DNA of 64,000 nt. Origin: Rhabditoides inermis. Taxonomy: Eukaryota; Nematoda; Chromadorea; Rhabditida; Rhabditidae. The notes beneath the pieces are model-generated. The model made no database searches. It was not told the origin of the DNA and saw nothing but the letters and a program-made list of their open reading frames with translations. The position numbers and the translations under genes were made by a program. Below, piece by piece: positions 1 through 15,702 of the stretch (positions within the stretch are counted from its first letter, which is position 1; each line of letters begins with the position of its first letter). Where the stretch lies: contig CAWZYM010000301.1 in NCBI GenBank assembly GCA_963966185.1, positions 124,001 to 188,000 on the forward strand, read 5' to 3'.

Positions 1-923
1 GACACACCGAGAAACTCGTGGTAGTTGTAGAGTGCAGAATGTGCGAGTGTGTATGTGTACCGTGTGCATTATGTATGCCAGCGCAGGTGCAACTGCGGGT
101 GAATTTGATTACGTTAAATGTGAGAGCTTTGATTCCTTTCGGTTGACTTAGTTTCATGTGATGTGGGTACAGGCTATTAATGGACAGCGTGGTTGCCTCG
201 TGATACGAGCGGTACGCTTCCTTCCGCTTTCCTTTTCCTCTCGACAAAAGCTATGTTTACTGTGCTGCCTATTATTGACGTCACGGTGCTCAGATATTGT
301 TGAGCGTGAGAAGATTGGCTTGCCTCAAAAGGCAGTGATGAGAAAATATCACATGGCGTTTTTCCTGAATGATCAACACACTTGTTTTCAGGGAAAAGGG
401 ATTAGGGGTGTAGTGAGTACCGAGAAGGAATATGAAAGGTCCCTCCACGCCTCTCTAGCTCTAGCTAGCTCGCTCGCTCGCTCGTTTCGGGAGTGATGCG
501 TGCATGCTCGTTTGTGGTTGTTGTCAATAGGGAGGGAGAGAGAGATAGAGAGAGTTGGTGTGGAGAATAGCCCGCGTTGGGAGAGCGAGGAGAGTGCGCG
601 AAAGGCGGGAGAGATTTGTTGCTTGTTGGCATTTCTCTGCCGCCACCGCCCGTCAGTAGGCTTCATCGCTCACACCACCACGCTAGTGTGTTTTCTCCTC
701 CCCGCCCCTCCCCGCCCCTTCCTCTCTGCTATGTATGGGCATTGGGAGGAAGGGAGAAGAGGAGGGGGAGGAGAGTGCGACTAGAGGCGAGGGGAAGAAG
801 CAAGAGAGCCATCCGACACTGCCAAGCTGCCGATTTGTCGTCGTCGCCGGCGATAATTTGTCGTCGTGTTGTGGCTGGCGCTGGCTGGCTGGAGGCAGTG
901 AGTGGAGTGTGGTGGCTGGCAAG
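1..923. other. Upstream region of the MAST kinase gene
   Basis: No coding exon or RNA gene could be supported here. The stretch is G/A-rich with short runs such as GAGAGAGA near 535-560 and a CTAGCTCGCTCG run near 460-485. Its position fits the 5' UTR and promoter of the kinase gene starting at 924, possibly with noncoding leader exons. No TATA box or start site could be fixed. Confidence 0.4.
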
Positions 924-3900
924 ATGTCTCGTGCCTCTTCCTCGCCCTCCTCAACCTCCTCTCACTCGCAACTGTCCCCGGGGGCCGATCGGCTGTTGAC
1001 TCTGCTCACTCTGCCCCCGTCGCCCACCCAGTACTCTTGCCACGACGACGACTCCTCGCCTCCCATGCTGCCGCCTCGCTCCAGCACCTTCTGCCACTCT
1101 CCGCTGTCGTCGTCGACTGCGTCGTCGTCCCCCACCGCCTCGTCGGCGGATGATTCTCCGTGGCGGCGGTTCCCGTCCATGTGGCGTCGTCTGATGGAGG
1201 GCGGTCGGCGGCAGAGTGTGGGTGGCAGAGCGTCGCCCTCTTCGGTCGCCCGCTCCACCAGTTGCTTCGCGATCGGCCAGCTCGGCAGCAGTGCCCCGCT
1301 GTCGCCCTTCTGTCTCAGTCCACTCGCACAGTTGAGGGTCAGTGCAAGATTGCGGGTGAAAAGTTGCGATCGTTTGTGAAAGGTTGTGGGTGTTGGATGA
1401 TTGTACATGTACGAGGGTTCTAGATAGCAGTAGATTGAGTACATGGTGAAGGAATATAGTGAGTGTAGATAAGTTCAATCGTCACACTTTTCCTAATGTG
1501 TTGTTGATTGCAGAAGGATGTGGCGTCGTCTGCGCAGGCCGCCCGAATCGCGACCAACTCGCGTCGCAGTCTGAACGCGTCCCCCATCCTGACTGGGGGG
1601 AGATGTCGGAGTCCGGCTGGCAGGCAGCTGCTTCCGAGTGGCAGCGGCGTCCACCGCACAGAGAGAGAGGCCGCCGCCGCCTCGGCCGCCCCCAGCAGCG
1701 CCAGGGCCACTGCGCCCGTCGGAGTGGCTATGAGGTGGGAGAAGCAGGGGGGGGGGAGGTGGATGGGTGTTGATGGTTGTGCTTGTAGGTGTGCCTCGTC
1801 CCGCAGTGGCTCCTCTCTCATGGCCCCGCAGCACGACAACCGCCGCTGGTCGCTCGCCTCCCTCCCCAGCACCAGTGGATACGGCACACCAGGCAGCAAC
1901 TCGGCTTTCTCGGTACGTCATACGGTTGTTTACTGGTTTTGAGTTCCTATTTGATTGGGTGTATTGGTGATAATTGCGACTGGCCGCGCTTGGGCAGGGA
2001 CAGCGCGTTATTGCCCATTGTTTTGTTGTTTTGCGAGAAGGGAGAGGGGAAGGGGGAGTGAGGGTGAAAGAAGTGCGTTGTCTCCGAGGGGCAAAGTGGG
2101 GCCGTCTGCGCGCTCTTCAATTGCCGTGCTATTGCGCTGTTGTCTAACCGTGGATGGAGTGAGAGGAAGAGGAGAAGGGACAACTGCACTGCTGTGACAA
2201 TGCAATGACGTGAAGAGGAGGGCAAGAGAATGAGGGAGGAGGAAACAAGGGTAGCGGCAGGAAAGGGCTTTCCTCGCGCTTCTTTGCGCTAGAGAGAATC
2301 AATCTCTATGAGACGAGAGACGCGTCGGTGAGAATAGATTGCGCACGCAGAAAGTACGTAGCAGGGGGAATTTTGGGTAAAGTTTTAAGGAGGTGTAGTA
2401 CGCAGAGGCATGGAATTGTGTTTCAATAAGCTCATCTGTTTCAGAGCCAGTACTCTTCGTCGGAGCAGCTGTGTGACGTGGTGGATGGGATGCGGCTGCA
2501 CCACCCGGCGGGCGGAGGAGGGGGCCACGCGGGTCATGCACAGCACGCGGGGCTGCGACTCGACTCGGCTGACTCGTTCACCGACGACACCATGCCCCAC
2601 TGCCGACCCCGCAGCAGGAGTCTCACGTCAGTGTCATGTTCCCTGTTCCCTCATCCCCTCCCTCTTTCTCCGTGGTCAACCTAGTTAGACGTGTCTGGTG
2701 TGTGCGGGGTTCGGGCAACGAGGTTTGCTTCGATTGTCGCCGGTGGTATAGGGGAAACGTGGTGTGGCTCTGGTCGCAGAGAAAAGAGATACATATCTGT
2801 CACCGCTTCAATGATTAGCCCTCGCGGGATTGTACCCGCCTCGTCGAGAGATATTTTGACTCGTTGGGAATGTCGTTCGTTTCTCTCTCTCTCTCTCTCT
2901 CTCTCTCCCTCTCTCTCTCTCGCGTTCTCGTTTTTTTGCTCACTTACCGATCGCTTACTGCCTTACTGGTCTGTAGTGTGAAAGATGTGTTTTGACCAGT
3001 GAATGTTCAGTTTGTCAGTTTGTTGTAGTGTTGGGTAGACGGTTTGCTTCCAGAAAGAGTAGGTAGACGTGTTTCGTAGATGAGGTTAGTTAATGAGGAT
3101 ATGATGAGGGTTGTGGTGTTTGCACGCCCCCCACGAGTCGAGTGGGCGAGTTGCACAGAATGACCGTCTGGGGTTTGGCGGGCACATTTTGGAGCAAGAG
3201 GGAGGGAGGGTGATTAGTCACTGTCAGGAGAGACGAGTTCTCTCTTCTCATTCCATGTGTTGACGACAAGACAATGTGGTGGTGTGACTGGGGTGCGCGC
3301 TGTGTTCATTTCATTACAATGCTCACGTTTTGTTGTGTTTTGCATATTCATATCTTCTCCCTTGCAGTTCTCCGATCAAGTTGGGCGGTGAGTTCAGCGT
3401 TGAGGTTGTCAACAGGAACAGCGTCTACAAGGAACGATTTCCCAAGGTCAGTGAGCTTTCGGTGTCGTCCTGTTCACAGTGATATGATGGTGAAATCAAA
3501 CCATAGTGCTTCAAGTAAACGTCGAATAATCTGTTTGAAATGAAGAGTGTAGTGATTGTGTTGTGTGTTTGAGGCGAAGACGCAGATGGAGGAGCGGCTG
3601 TGCGCATTCGTGGCCGACAACGGGCCACTGTCGGGCGGCAGCGCCGAGCAGATGGATGCACTCGCGGAGAGGGGCAGCCGGAAGAGCATGGTAGGAGGGG
3701 GAGGGGAGGGGAAGGACCACACCCTGGATGTGCAGGTGCTGCAAGCGGAGACGCTCGCCGACCCGGCTGTGCTGCGCCTCATCGCCGACGGAGCCACCAG
3801 GTTCCTCCATCACCAGGTGAGGGGAGGGGAGAGGCAGGGGAGAGCGAGGGTCAATATGCTTGCAAGCAATTCATTGAATCCATTGTTGTTGTTGTTTCGC

Positions 3901-6900
3901 CTTGTCTCACGCATTGTGCGTTGCAGGTGGTGGAGATAGCTGGCGACTGTTTGGCGCGCTCCCGCGACGACCTCATCACGTGCAGCTATTTCTGCGAGAT
4001 GAGCCAGCGACTGGAAGAAACTCTCCACGAGGTACCAGCCACTTTTCATCTTTGGTTTTCATGTACCAATCCTAGTGAATGGGTCTGTCCCTGTCATGCG
4101 TGTTCGAGTGTTCCACTCTTCGTTTTCCAGGCGCAGGCGAAGACGTCTCCCGAGTCTCTGGTGTACCTGTCCAAGCTGGTCAAGCAGTTGCTCATGATTG
4201 TCAGCCGACCGGCCAGGCTGCTCGAGTGTCTGGTGGGTGCGCCTGTTCTGATTTTCGAAACAGTCTTTATTGCTTGCCCTGCTGGAAGGAGACTTTGATC
4301 ACTTTGAATTGATGCATGGTGTGACAATGAGAAAAATTGTAGCAAGTTGCTAGTACCTACTTGTTCCCACATTCCGAGTCCCCGATGTACCGGGCAATTG
4401 AGAAGTCGGTGAGAGATAGTAGATGTGATGAATGGCAACGTTGTTTCCGTGCAGGTTAGAAAGTGGAGTGGTGATTTGTTGTGTGTCCGTTTATCACAGG
4501 AACTGTAGTGAGAGTGTGAGTGGAGTGGAGGGTGCACCCACCCATTTTGGGAGATACCCCAACGTGCCAGAGTAGATGGGTACTGGGTACTCACATGGAC
4601 AAAAAAACTGGTATACTGAAAGTACGTAACCATTTTGCACTCGTGTTTGTGCGTGAGGGTGAAATTGGTGCGATGGAAATTTATGGCTGGCAGATCAGAG
4701 AAGTAAGAAGAAGAAAAACACTAGATACGTGTGTTGCAGGAATTTGATCCGGACGAGTTCTATCAGCTGTTGGAAGAAGCTGAAGGAGTTGTCAGGGAGC
4801 AGCTAGGATCCGGAACCGCGAGGGTGAGGAAATAACTATATCATCTCTTCTCCTCTCTTATTCCTATCGTGATATGTGCGAATGTAATTGTCTACTTTGC
4901 AGGTGCCTGACCTGCCGCAGTACATAATCGGCAAGCTGGGTCTGGACCGCGACCCTCTTCTGGAGGAGGAGCGCTCGTCGCAGTCTCCCTCTCCCCCACC
5001 CGCCTCCGCTGCTGCCCCCAGGACAACGGGGCCAGCGGCCGCTGCAGGTACGCCACATTTTCATATTGAAATTTGATATTGAAATCAAGTTTTTTTAACG
5101 AGATAATGATTCGGTTGTAGGCGGCAGCGGTGGTAGCCAGGACGGGAAGGCGCCGTCGGAGGAGGACCTGGAGACGATCCGACTGGTGTCGAACGGGGCG
5201 TACGGGGCAGTGTTCCTCGTGCGCCACAGGGAGACTCGACAGAGGTTTGCACTCAAGAAGATGAGCAAGCAGACGCTCATGCTCAGGAATCAGGTGGACC
5301 AGGTGAGCAGTGAGGGCGGAGCTGGGGTGAGGCTGAGAAGTTGTGTGGGCTGACCTCGCCGCGTTGCAGGTGTTTGCGGAGCGCGACATTCTGACGATGG
5401 CCGACAATCCGTTTGTGGTGTCGTTCTACGGCTCGTTCGAGACCCGCCACCACCTGTGCATGCTGATGGAGTACGTGGAGGGAGGAGACTGCGCGGCGCT
5501 GCTCAAGAACGCCGGCACGCTGCCGCTCGATCTGGCCAGGTGAGAAGGGCGCATGGATTACTGGTTCTGCGATGCATATATACTCATACCCAAGTTGAGT
5601 AGTGTTTTGTGCGGCGTATTGCTCGAATTGTCTTCTCATTGTCGATGTTGCGCGATTCAGATTGTACGTGGCTGAGACGGTTCTGGCCATTGAGTACCTT
5701 CACTCGTACGGAATCGTCCACAGAGACCTCAAGCCCGACAAGTGAGTATCGGTCGATTGATGGATTAATTAATTGACTGGTGATGATGTGATGATTGCAG
5801 TCTGTTGATCACGGCGATGGGCCACATCAAGCTGACCGACTTTGGTCTGTCGAAAATTGGACTGATGAATCGGACGACGCTGGTGTGCGAGGGATACGAT
5901 GACACACAACAGTTCAACGACAAGCAGCTCTGCGGAACGCCTGAGTGAGTTATTGATTGATTGATCGATGTATTGATTGATGATGTATCTATGGATTGCA
6001 GGTACATTGCGCCCGAGGTGATCCTGCGACAGGGCTACGGCAAGCCGGTCGACTGGTGGGCTCTCGGGGTGATTCTCTACGAGTTCCTCGTCGGATGCGT
6101 GCCGTTCTTCGGAGAATCACCCGACGATCTGTTCTGCAAGGTCATCTCCGGTGAGTGATTGCCACTGGTACATGCTAATGCCAATAGTATTTCGAATCTG
6201 CTACGTATTTGGTGGATGGGATTAGGTGACGGAGACAACCCATTCATATAGTTGTATTTCAGAGGAGGTGGAGTACCCGGACGGAGACGAGGCTCTGCCG
6301 CCGGAGGCCGAGCATCTCGTTCGCAGGCTGCTGGAGAAGAATCCAGTGGAGAGACTGGGAAGTGGCATCGGTGAGTGGAGACGAGAGGGGTGTGAGTGTG
6401 TAAGTGGAGTGATGGTTGACTGTCCGGATGTTGAGGCGCGCGCGAGTTGATGGCTGCGCCTCTTTTCGCCGGCCTCGACTTCAACTCTCTGCTGCGACAA
6501 AAGGCAGAGTTTGTGCCCCAGCTGGACAACGAAGAGGACACCAGCTACTTTGACACCAGGGCAGATCGGTGGGTGAAGGGAGAGAGCATGTCGTCTCACT
6601 ATGACGTCACGATCACTGTAATGGTTATACATCGAGCGGCCGATAGTGATGTTGTCTGTCCTGTACTTATTCATATCGTTTGTGTTGCAGGTACAATCAT
6701 GACGTGGAGTCTGGTGGGGAGGATGCCGAGTCTGCCGCCACTGCCAACATGTTCCACTCGTTCAGGTGTGTCTCCCCCTCTGCCCTCCCCCCCCCCCCAC
6801 CTCCTCCCCTTTCCAGCACCGCCTCTCCTCGCCACAGCATAGTCGAGCTCCCGCAGCTGCCTCCCTCTGCGCTGGCCGCCGGCGCGTGCCCATCCTCCGG

Positions 6901-8493
6901 CAGCTGCAGCAGCAGTGGCTACCAGCCGGCCGTGCAGCCGGAGCGCAGTCTGCCGGAGGGCCGCTGGCGGAAGCCGTCGTCGACGCAGTCGTCGGAGGAC
7001 CACCACGACAGCTCGGAGCTGGGCAGCGAGCGGATGAGCGGCGAGAGCGGCGGCGGCGGGGCGTGCGTGTCGTCGGCGGTGCTGCTGCGGCGGCGCTTCT
7101 CTGCCGCCCGCCAGCACAACCTGTCCACCTCGTCGTCGGGCACCACCGGCACAGCCGCCACCGCCTGCTCCTCCACAGACAGCAGCATGGACGCCGGCCA
7201 CCAGGAGCTCAAGAGTCCCCTGCCCCGCTTCGCCATCAGCTGCGACCCGGACGAGACGCTGCGCCAGTCGCTGTCGCCGGTCGACGAGCAGCGCACGGGC
7301 GGCGGCCAGCACACGGACCTGCAGCTGACGATCCCGTGCGGCTCGTGTGCCGGGCCCTCCTCGCCCGGCGCACTCTCGCAGTCGAGCGCGTCGAGTGTGG
7401 ACGGAGGAGGCGGCGCGAGTCCGCAGCCCGACGCCTCGGCCGCCCTCGCACTCCTACAAGCGCCCATTCTCATCAAGAAGGGACCGCTCGGGTTCGGATT
7501 CACAATCAAGTCGGTGCGCGTCTACCTCGGAGAACACAGCGAGTACTACACGATTGGTGAGTGTGTGAGGGAATGGGAGAGGGAGAGAAAGGGGGGGGGG
7601 GGAGAGTGACGATGTGGTTGCAGAGCACATGGTGACTGGCGTCGACATTGGCTCTCCGGCGTATGAGGCTGGTCTGCGGGCGGACGATCTGTTGACTGCC
7701 GTCAATGGACAGCCCGTACACAATCTCACCCATCCACAACTCATGCATCGACTGCTCAGCCAGGGAAATGAGCTCAGTCTCAAGGTGAGAGAGGGGGAGG
7801 GCGAAAAAGGAGGTGGACGTGATGTGTGCAGGTGACCCCGCTGTCGGCCACTTCGATCAAGGAAGGCGCTGCGAGGAAGTCTGTCGGCAAGCTGGCCAAG
7901 AAGCAGAAGCCCAAGCGGCCCACGAGGAGGGTTCCCATGGAGAAGAAGGCGAGTGGACACACACAGAGAGAGAGAGGGGCGAGTGAATGACGTGTGCACT
8001 GCAGGGTGCTCGCAAGGGGCCGTCGAGTCTGCTGCGTCGTCTGTCCGGCAAGCGACCCACCAACGACATTGTGCCCGGCAGTAGCTCACAGAAACAGACA
8101 TTCATGCCGAGGTGAGACAAAGGAACAGTGCAGCCATCTCACTTATTCCATTTCAGGTCTGTGTCTTCACAGGACGGCGCCATCATGATTCCGATCGGTG
8201 GCGCTCCGTCGTCGTCGCAGCTGCCGGCTCCGCCCCCAGTGGCGCCGCCTCCGGGCAAGAGGCTGAGCGACGTGGGTCTGCGTCTGGAGGAGCACCGCTC
8301 TCCGCTGGTGTCGTCGTCTCGTCCGCAGTCGTTGCACGGTCTTCATGGAGGGAAGACGGCAGTGGCGTCGTCTCCGATTCCTGTGTCTCCATTGGCGCGA
8401 GACCGGCCCTCGCCCTCCCGAAGCCCCAGTCCCAGTGGACGGGGCAGCACCACTGGACGGAGTCTCATGAGCAGACTACTCCACAAACAGTAG
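924..8493 (+). CDS. kin-4: MAST-family serine/threonine kinase (microtubule-associated, kinase plus PDZ)
   Basis: Exons: 924-1337, 1514-1734, 1789-1912, 2445-2626, 3368-3446, 3574-3816, 3927-4031, 4131-4232, 4740-4823, 4903-5047, 5121-5302, 5370-5539, 5661-5741, 5801-5944, 6002-6150, 6263-6370, 6436-6568, 6691-7556, 7624-7784, 7832-7948, 8005-8111, 8157-8493; about 1417 residues, all phases consistent. The N-terminus carries the family signature [10 protein letters not shown] and the conserved pre-kinase helical domain ([15 protein letters not shown]). The kinase domain has GAYGAV, the ATP lysine in FALKKM, HRDLKPDN, DFGL and CGTPEYIAPE. A PDZ domain spans the 7556/7624 junction ([21 protein letters not shown]). 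A 51-nt stretch at 6766-6816 has strong donor and acceptor sites and may be one more in-frame intron. The intron at 7949 begins GC. MAST kinases act at the cytoskeleton; kin-4 is the C. elegans member. Family call certain, exact start likely. Confidence 0.95.
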
Positions 8494-9602
8494 AACGCAT
8501 ATCCCACTACCAAACTGTACAATACGGGCCGTGTACACGTGTAAGAGAGAAGAAACACGCATTATCCTTATCACCCTATTTCACCCTATCATCTCTCATC
8601 TCATTAACCCAACTAACCGCGACTCGAGTCTCTCTGTGTATAATGTATATTGTCTGTAACATTGTATTTGGAGATTGCATATTTATGTGAGATATCTAGA
8701 GTGGTATAGTATTTTGGAGCAGAGTATTGTGTGAAAGAGAATTGCTTGTTATTTATTCAGAGTCGAGTTGTGTTGTGTTGTTGAGAGGAGAAAGACGAGC
8801 CTATTGTGTGTCGTGTACCAGTGCGTCTGTTGAGAGACTGTCAATCCAAGTGTGATATAAATGATATTTTCTATTTCTTTGTATGTGTATGTTTGTCATG
8901 AAGGTTTCGAATCAGAGGATCTGGTAGCACTTTAAAAGTCAGAGACGCGCGCACGCGGGCGCAGTGATATGTTATAGCGTTGAATTTTGCGTTGTACTTA
9001 TTCATATTGATTTTGATATCAGTGACTTATGCCTTTTTAACATTCTTTCATTTGCCATTCTTTACATTTGCCATTCATTTGCCCTTTCCGCTAACTGTCT
9101 CAGGCTCTACTGATCTTCAACGTGATCTAATCTAGATGCCGTTAATATTTAAAATGCTTGTTTCATTCTAATGTGTTTCATGTGTAATAAATATCATAAA
9201 TATATTCGGGCTACAGTACTGTCAGACTTTTGTCGGAGAATGCATCAAAGACAAGTGATGCATTCTTTGGTTTACAGTTAAAATGTTGACAAACATCATC
9301 AATAAATAGTGCAACCAATGATTTCGTTGTATAACAACATACGGTGAAAATCAATAGAGTATCAAAAAACAAGGAATTTAACAAAACACTTCCTATCCGC
9401 TCATTTTGTTGAAAATGAGAGCAAAGTGCAGAAAGAGAGCACAGAACGCGTGACCTTAGGAAGCATTTGCATTAACTGTTGCATTTTATTTACCGGAAAG
9501 TGCGATGACGAAATTGTCATTGTCGTCTCTCGCGTTTGCGATGGCCGCCGTCGTCGCTGTCATTTCTGTGAGCTGTCACTCATCGAGCGGCGGAGAAGCG
9601 GG
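8494..9602 (+). other. MAST 3' UTR and spacer to the BTB gene
   Basis: AT-rich sequence follows the stop at 8493. An AATAAA polyadenylation signal lies at 9186-9191, so the 3' UTR is probably about 700 nt. No gene was seen in the rest. Confidence 0.5.
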
Positions 9603-12923
<3,321 letters not shown>

Positions 12924-13080
12924 AGACGAACCCCACAAGCACTACCAGATCAATACCCCGTTATGTGTTATATATCCATGTTTCCGTTTAGTAAAGACTT
13001 TGTTAAAGGAACAGTGGCGACTTATTTTTGCCACAACCTGCCACAACTCCTCATTTTCACGCGAGCAAAACATTGGCGGT

Positions 13081-13150
13081 GACTGGAATCGAACCGGCAA
13101 TGCTCGGGTGCCACAACGCAGCGCACATGCACTGAGCCATGAAGCAAGTG
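13081..13150 (-). repeat. tRNA-derived (SINE-like) segment
   Basis: On the minus strand an A-box-like TGGCTCAGTGC is followed about 40 nt later by a B-box GGTTCGATTCC. The cloverleaf is imperfect, so this is more likely a tRNA-derived repeat than a functional tRNA. Confidence 0.45.
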
Positions 13151-13435
13151 AAAAGGAGTCGTTCATTTGCGCTTATGTCTCCCCAACATGCAGTATTGAA
13201 GCGTTCAAAGTTTGTTTATCAGCAGATTCAAGTTATACAACCGTCGACCTAGCCAATAAGGGGACTGACCTAAGGCTCTCGAGTACAAGTCGCTAGCTGC
13301 TTACAAGGGGTCCATCGATGAATGTAATGAATTTGGATCAGATGACGTCACAGACTTCTTACTAGAGGCTCACGAAAGTTGTGAGGGTGGTCGTCACTCC
13401 ACCGTGACTAGCGGTACATCACATCATTAGCCACC

Positions 13436-13497
13436 GAGAGGATTGAACCCGGGACCTTCCGCTTGATAGCTGCGCGCACATTCACTGCGCTAGCCAT
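13436..13497 (-). repeat. tRNA-derived (SINE-like) segment
   Basis: The minus strand reads GGCTAGCGCAGTGAATGTGC, then GGTCCCGGGTTCAATCC, resembling tRNA A and B boxes. The GCTAGCG(C/T)AGT start is shared with similar pieces at 43894 and 47626. Confidence 0.45.
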
Positions 13498-13505
13498 CTT
13501 CTTTA

Positions 13506-13612
13506 AAAAAAAATCGGAACGCTTCACGAATTTGCGTGTCATCCTTGCGCAGGGACCATGCTAATCTTCTCTGTATTGTTCCAATTTTAGTATATGTTCA
13601 TTTGGAATGAGC
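13506..13612 (-). ncRNA. U6: U6 spliceosomal snRNA (gene or recent copy)
   Basis: The minus strand carries the highly conserved U6 core: AACATATACTAAAATTGGAA, then ACAGAGA followed by the AGC-containing segment, GATGACACGCAAATTCGTG and GAAGCGTTCC, ending in a T-run that is a Pol III terminator. The 5' hairpin differs from the usual U6 sequence but can still fold (TCATT pairs with AATGA), which favours a working molecule. U6 pairs with U2 and U4 and forms the spliceosome catalytic core. No clear TATA-like element was found upstream, and it lies inside a repeat with inverted ends, so a pseudogene copy is possible. Confidence 0.8.
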
Positions 13613-14309
13613 GTTGGCGGGTGATTCAAATTTCCGTCTGCAACGCAGAATCGTCGTTCTTTGGCGAAAATTGAAAATATTTTAAGTTAATATAGTTTTT
13701 AATAATACTCCGAGTCAAAAATAAGTCGTCACTGTTCTTTTAAAACCGACTGTCGCGTTTTCTGTAAACACGTTACTGTTTAAGTTTTCATGATACTTGT
13801 TTTTATCGAAATTTATAATTCTGGCAACTCTTCGCTTTCCACCTTCAATTTCCATAAGTCGACGTGACGAAAAGGTTGAGGGCTCCTGCGCTATTTTGAA
13901 GACAACGGTATATCAGGGACGCGGAATGAAGTGCTGAGTGAGAACAGAGTGACGGTGAAGTTGGCCACCTACACTATGTTTCCTTGTTCGTCTTGTGCGC
14001 AGTTAGAAAATCAACATTTCACTATAGGGTATTCCCCCGGTTCACGGTACGGCAGCCACCTCGCCGCATATTTTCCAGACATCATTACATCGCATTTAGA
14101 CGCTCTTTCGGTCCGCGCAAGACTACAATACTTACAATACACTACTTTGACAGTAGTGCACTGTTGTCTGGCAACTGTTCGCTCTCCTAATGTATAAATA
14201 CTGTGAGTCTGCAAGAAGAGTGCACTTTATCACATTCCTACTACCGTAACCTGCGAACACTTTAGTCTTGAGATAACGTTATTGGAATGAGTTGTATGTA
14301 TCTCTGCAA

Positions 14310-14488
14310 GTCGCCTAAAACAATCAATGTCCGTGTCTGACGGGGTTCTCGCATACGAGTCGCAGAGGCGGGCCTTCCTTCTTGTTTCCCTCCTCGCTCA
14401 CATACACTGTCGCCTCGTAGTCTGTCTCGAAGTAGTCGGCATCTCGAGGGTACACCATTGCGCACGGCTCGCCCTGCAACACAAATAA

Positions 14489-14538
<50 letters not shown>

Positions 14539-14700
14539 AGGAAATGAGAAAAGAGGGATAGAGAGGGTGAGTAAATGGCAAGGAGGAGTAAGAAAAAACT
14601 CACGTAGCAGTTGTGACGGATGAGTAGATAGGGCTCGATGTAGCCGATTTCATCCTCGCCTCCAGCTATCTGAACTGCTCCACTCTACGTCTTCGATGCG
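14310..14700 (-). pseudogene. Inverted partial copy of the transthyretin-like gene
   Basis: The minus strand repeats the last exon and part of the preceding exon of the gene at 14842-15604, with the intervening intron. The copied last exon is intact to its stop at 14324 and differs from the parent by few bases (one Ala/Pro change is visible). The homology stops within the copied exon 3, after a small insertion. With no first exons or signal peptide it is probably a truncated duplicate. Confidence 0.8.
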
Positions 14701-14841
14701 TTGAAAGATACCATATCCCTTATTGATTATTAATTCCCTTGTAAAAGACGGTGTTATAAAATGCAGTGCTGACGTGTACTGATTAATATTCGGTGTGATA
14801 TTAAAACACTCTCGTCATACGTGTTAGTATCATTGTTTGTG

Positions 14842-15604
14842 ATGCGCGTTCTATTTCTATCAGCTCTCTTTCTGACTATAGCCAGCTCTCTGGCATCCTA
14901 TCACCATGTCACATTCAGAGGTACGCCAGGATATGGTATAATGAATCAGAGAACAGAGATTCTGGAGGTTCGGTGATGTGTCCGGCCGATGCGGCGAAAG
15001 ACAACTCGTCAATGATCGACGTGGAAGTGGTTCTGATGGAAAACGACAATCCATCATACGCACTGATTCCATTGTCTTTCGCGTGGTTCATCGGTCAAGC
15101 AAAATGGGGTGAGAGAGAGAGGGGGGGGGGGGGTGAGAAAGGAAGTGATAGAGAGAAAGAGAAAGAGGGAGATGGAAAAGGAGAAGGAGAGAGACTATCT
15201 CTCTCTCTGTTGTAGATGCTCACGACGTGCTAGCGAAGGAGGTTGTCTCTTTCAATGCATCGAAGAGTGGAGCAGTTCAGATAGCTGGAGGCGAGGATGA
15301 AATCGGCTACATCGAGCCCTATCTACTCATCCGTCACAACTGCTACGTGAGTTTTTTTTTCTTACTCCTCCTTGCCATTTACTCACCCTCTCTATCCCTC
15401 TTTTCTCATTTCCTGTTCTCTCTCTCTCTCTCTTCAACGTTATTTGTGTTGCAGGGCGAGCCGTGCGCAATGGTGTACCCTCGAGATGCCGACTACTTCG
15501 AGACAGACTACGAGGCGACAGTGTATGTGAGCGAGGAGGGAAACAAGAAGGAAGGCGCGCCTCTGCGACTCGTATGCGAGAACCCCGTCAGACACGGACA
15601 TTGA
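14842..15604 (+). CDS. Transthyretin-like (TTL) secreted protein
   Basis: Exons: 14842-14920, 14959-15108, 15216-15346, 15455-15604; about 169 residues. The N-terminus is a clear signal peptide (MRVLFLSALFLTIASSLA). The nematode TTL core follows: a VMC strand, IDVEVVLMEND, then DEIGYIEPYLLIRHNC with its conserved Cys, and GEPCAMVYPRDADY. TTL proteins are small secreted beta-sandwich proteins expanded in nematodes; most have no known ligand, and one (TTR-52) bridges apoptotic cells to phagocytes. Intron 1 is only 38 nt, and the stretch ending exon 2 is longer than usual for the fold, so that boundary is least certain. A truncated inverted duplicate lies just upstream. Confidence 0.8.
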
Positions 15605-15702
15605 TTGTTTTTATGCGACAGTGCATAAAACTTTTCAAACTCTTTTATTATCGTTATCTCGTGCGAGGCGATGTGAATTATCTGACGAGAATGGCACTTT
15701 TT

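Larger units (their letters stand above)
13003..13744. mobile_element. MITE-like element with inverted ends, carrying a U6 copy and tRNA-like pieces
   Basis: The left end (13003-13030, TTAAAGGAACAGTGGCGACT...) recurs in inverted orientation at 13714-13743. The same motif bounds a second element at 58448-58862. No transposase is visible. The interior holds two tRNA-like segments and a U6 snRNA sequence. The inverted ends are seen directly; the classification is inferred. Confidence 0.6.

Noticed and set aside
6680..7609. Proline/serine-rich frame as a stand-alone gene
   Set aside because: It is one long exon of the MAST kinase between the kinase and PDZ domains.
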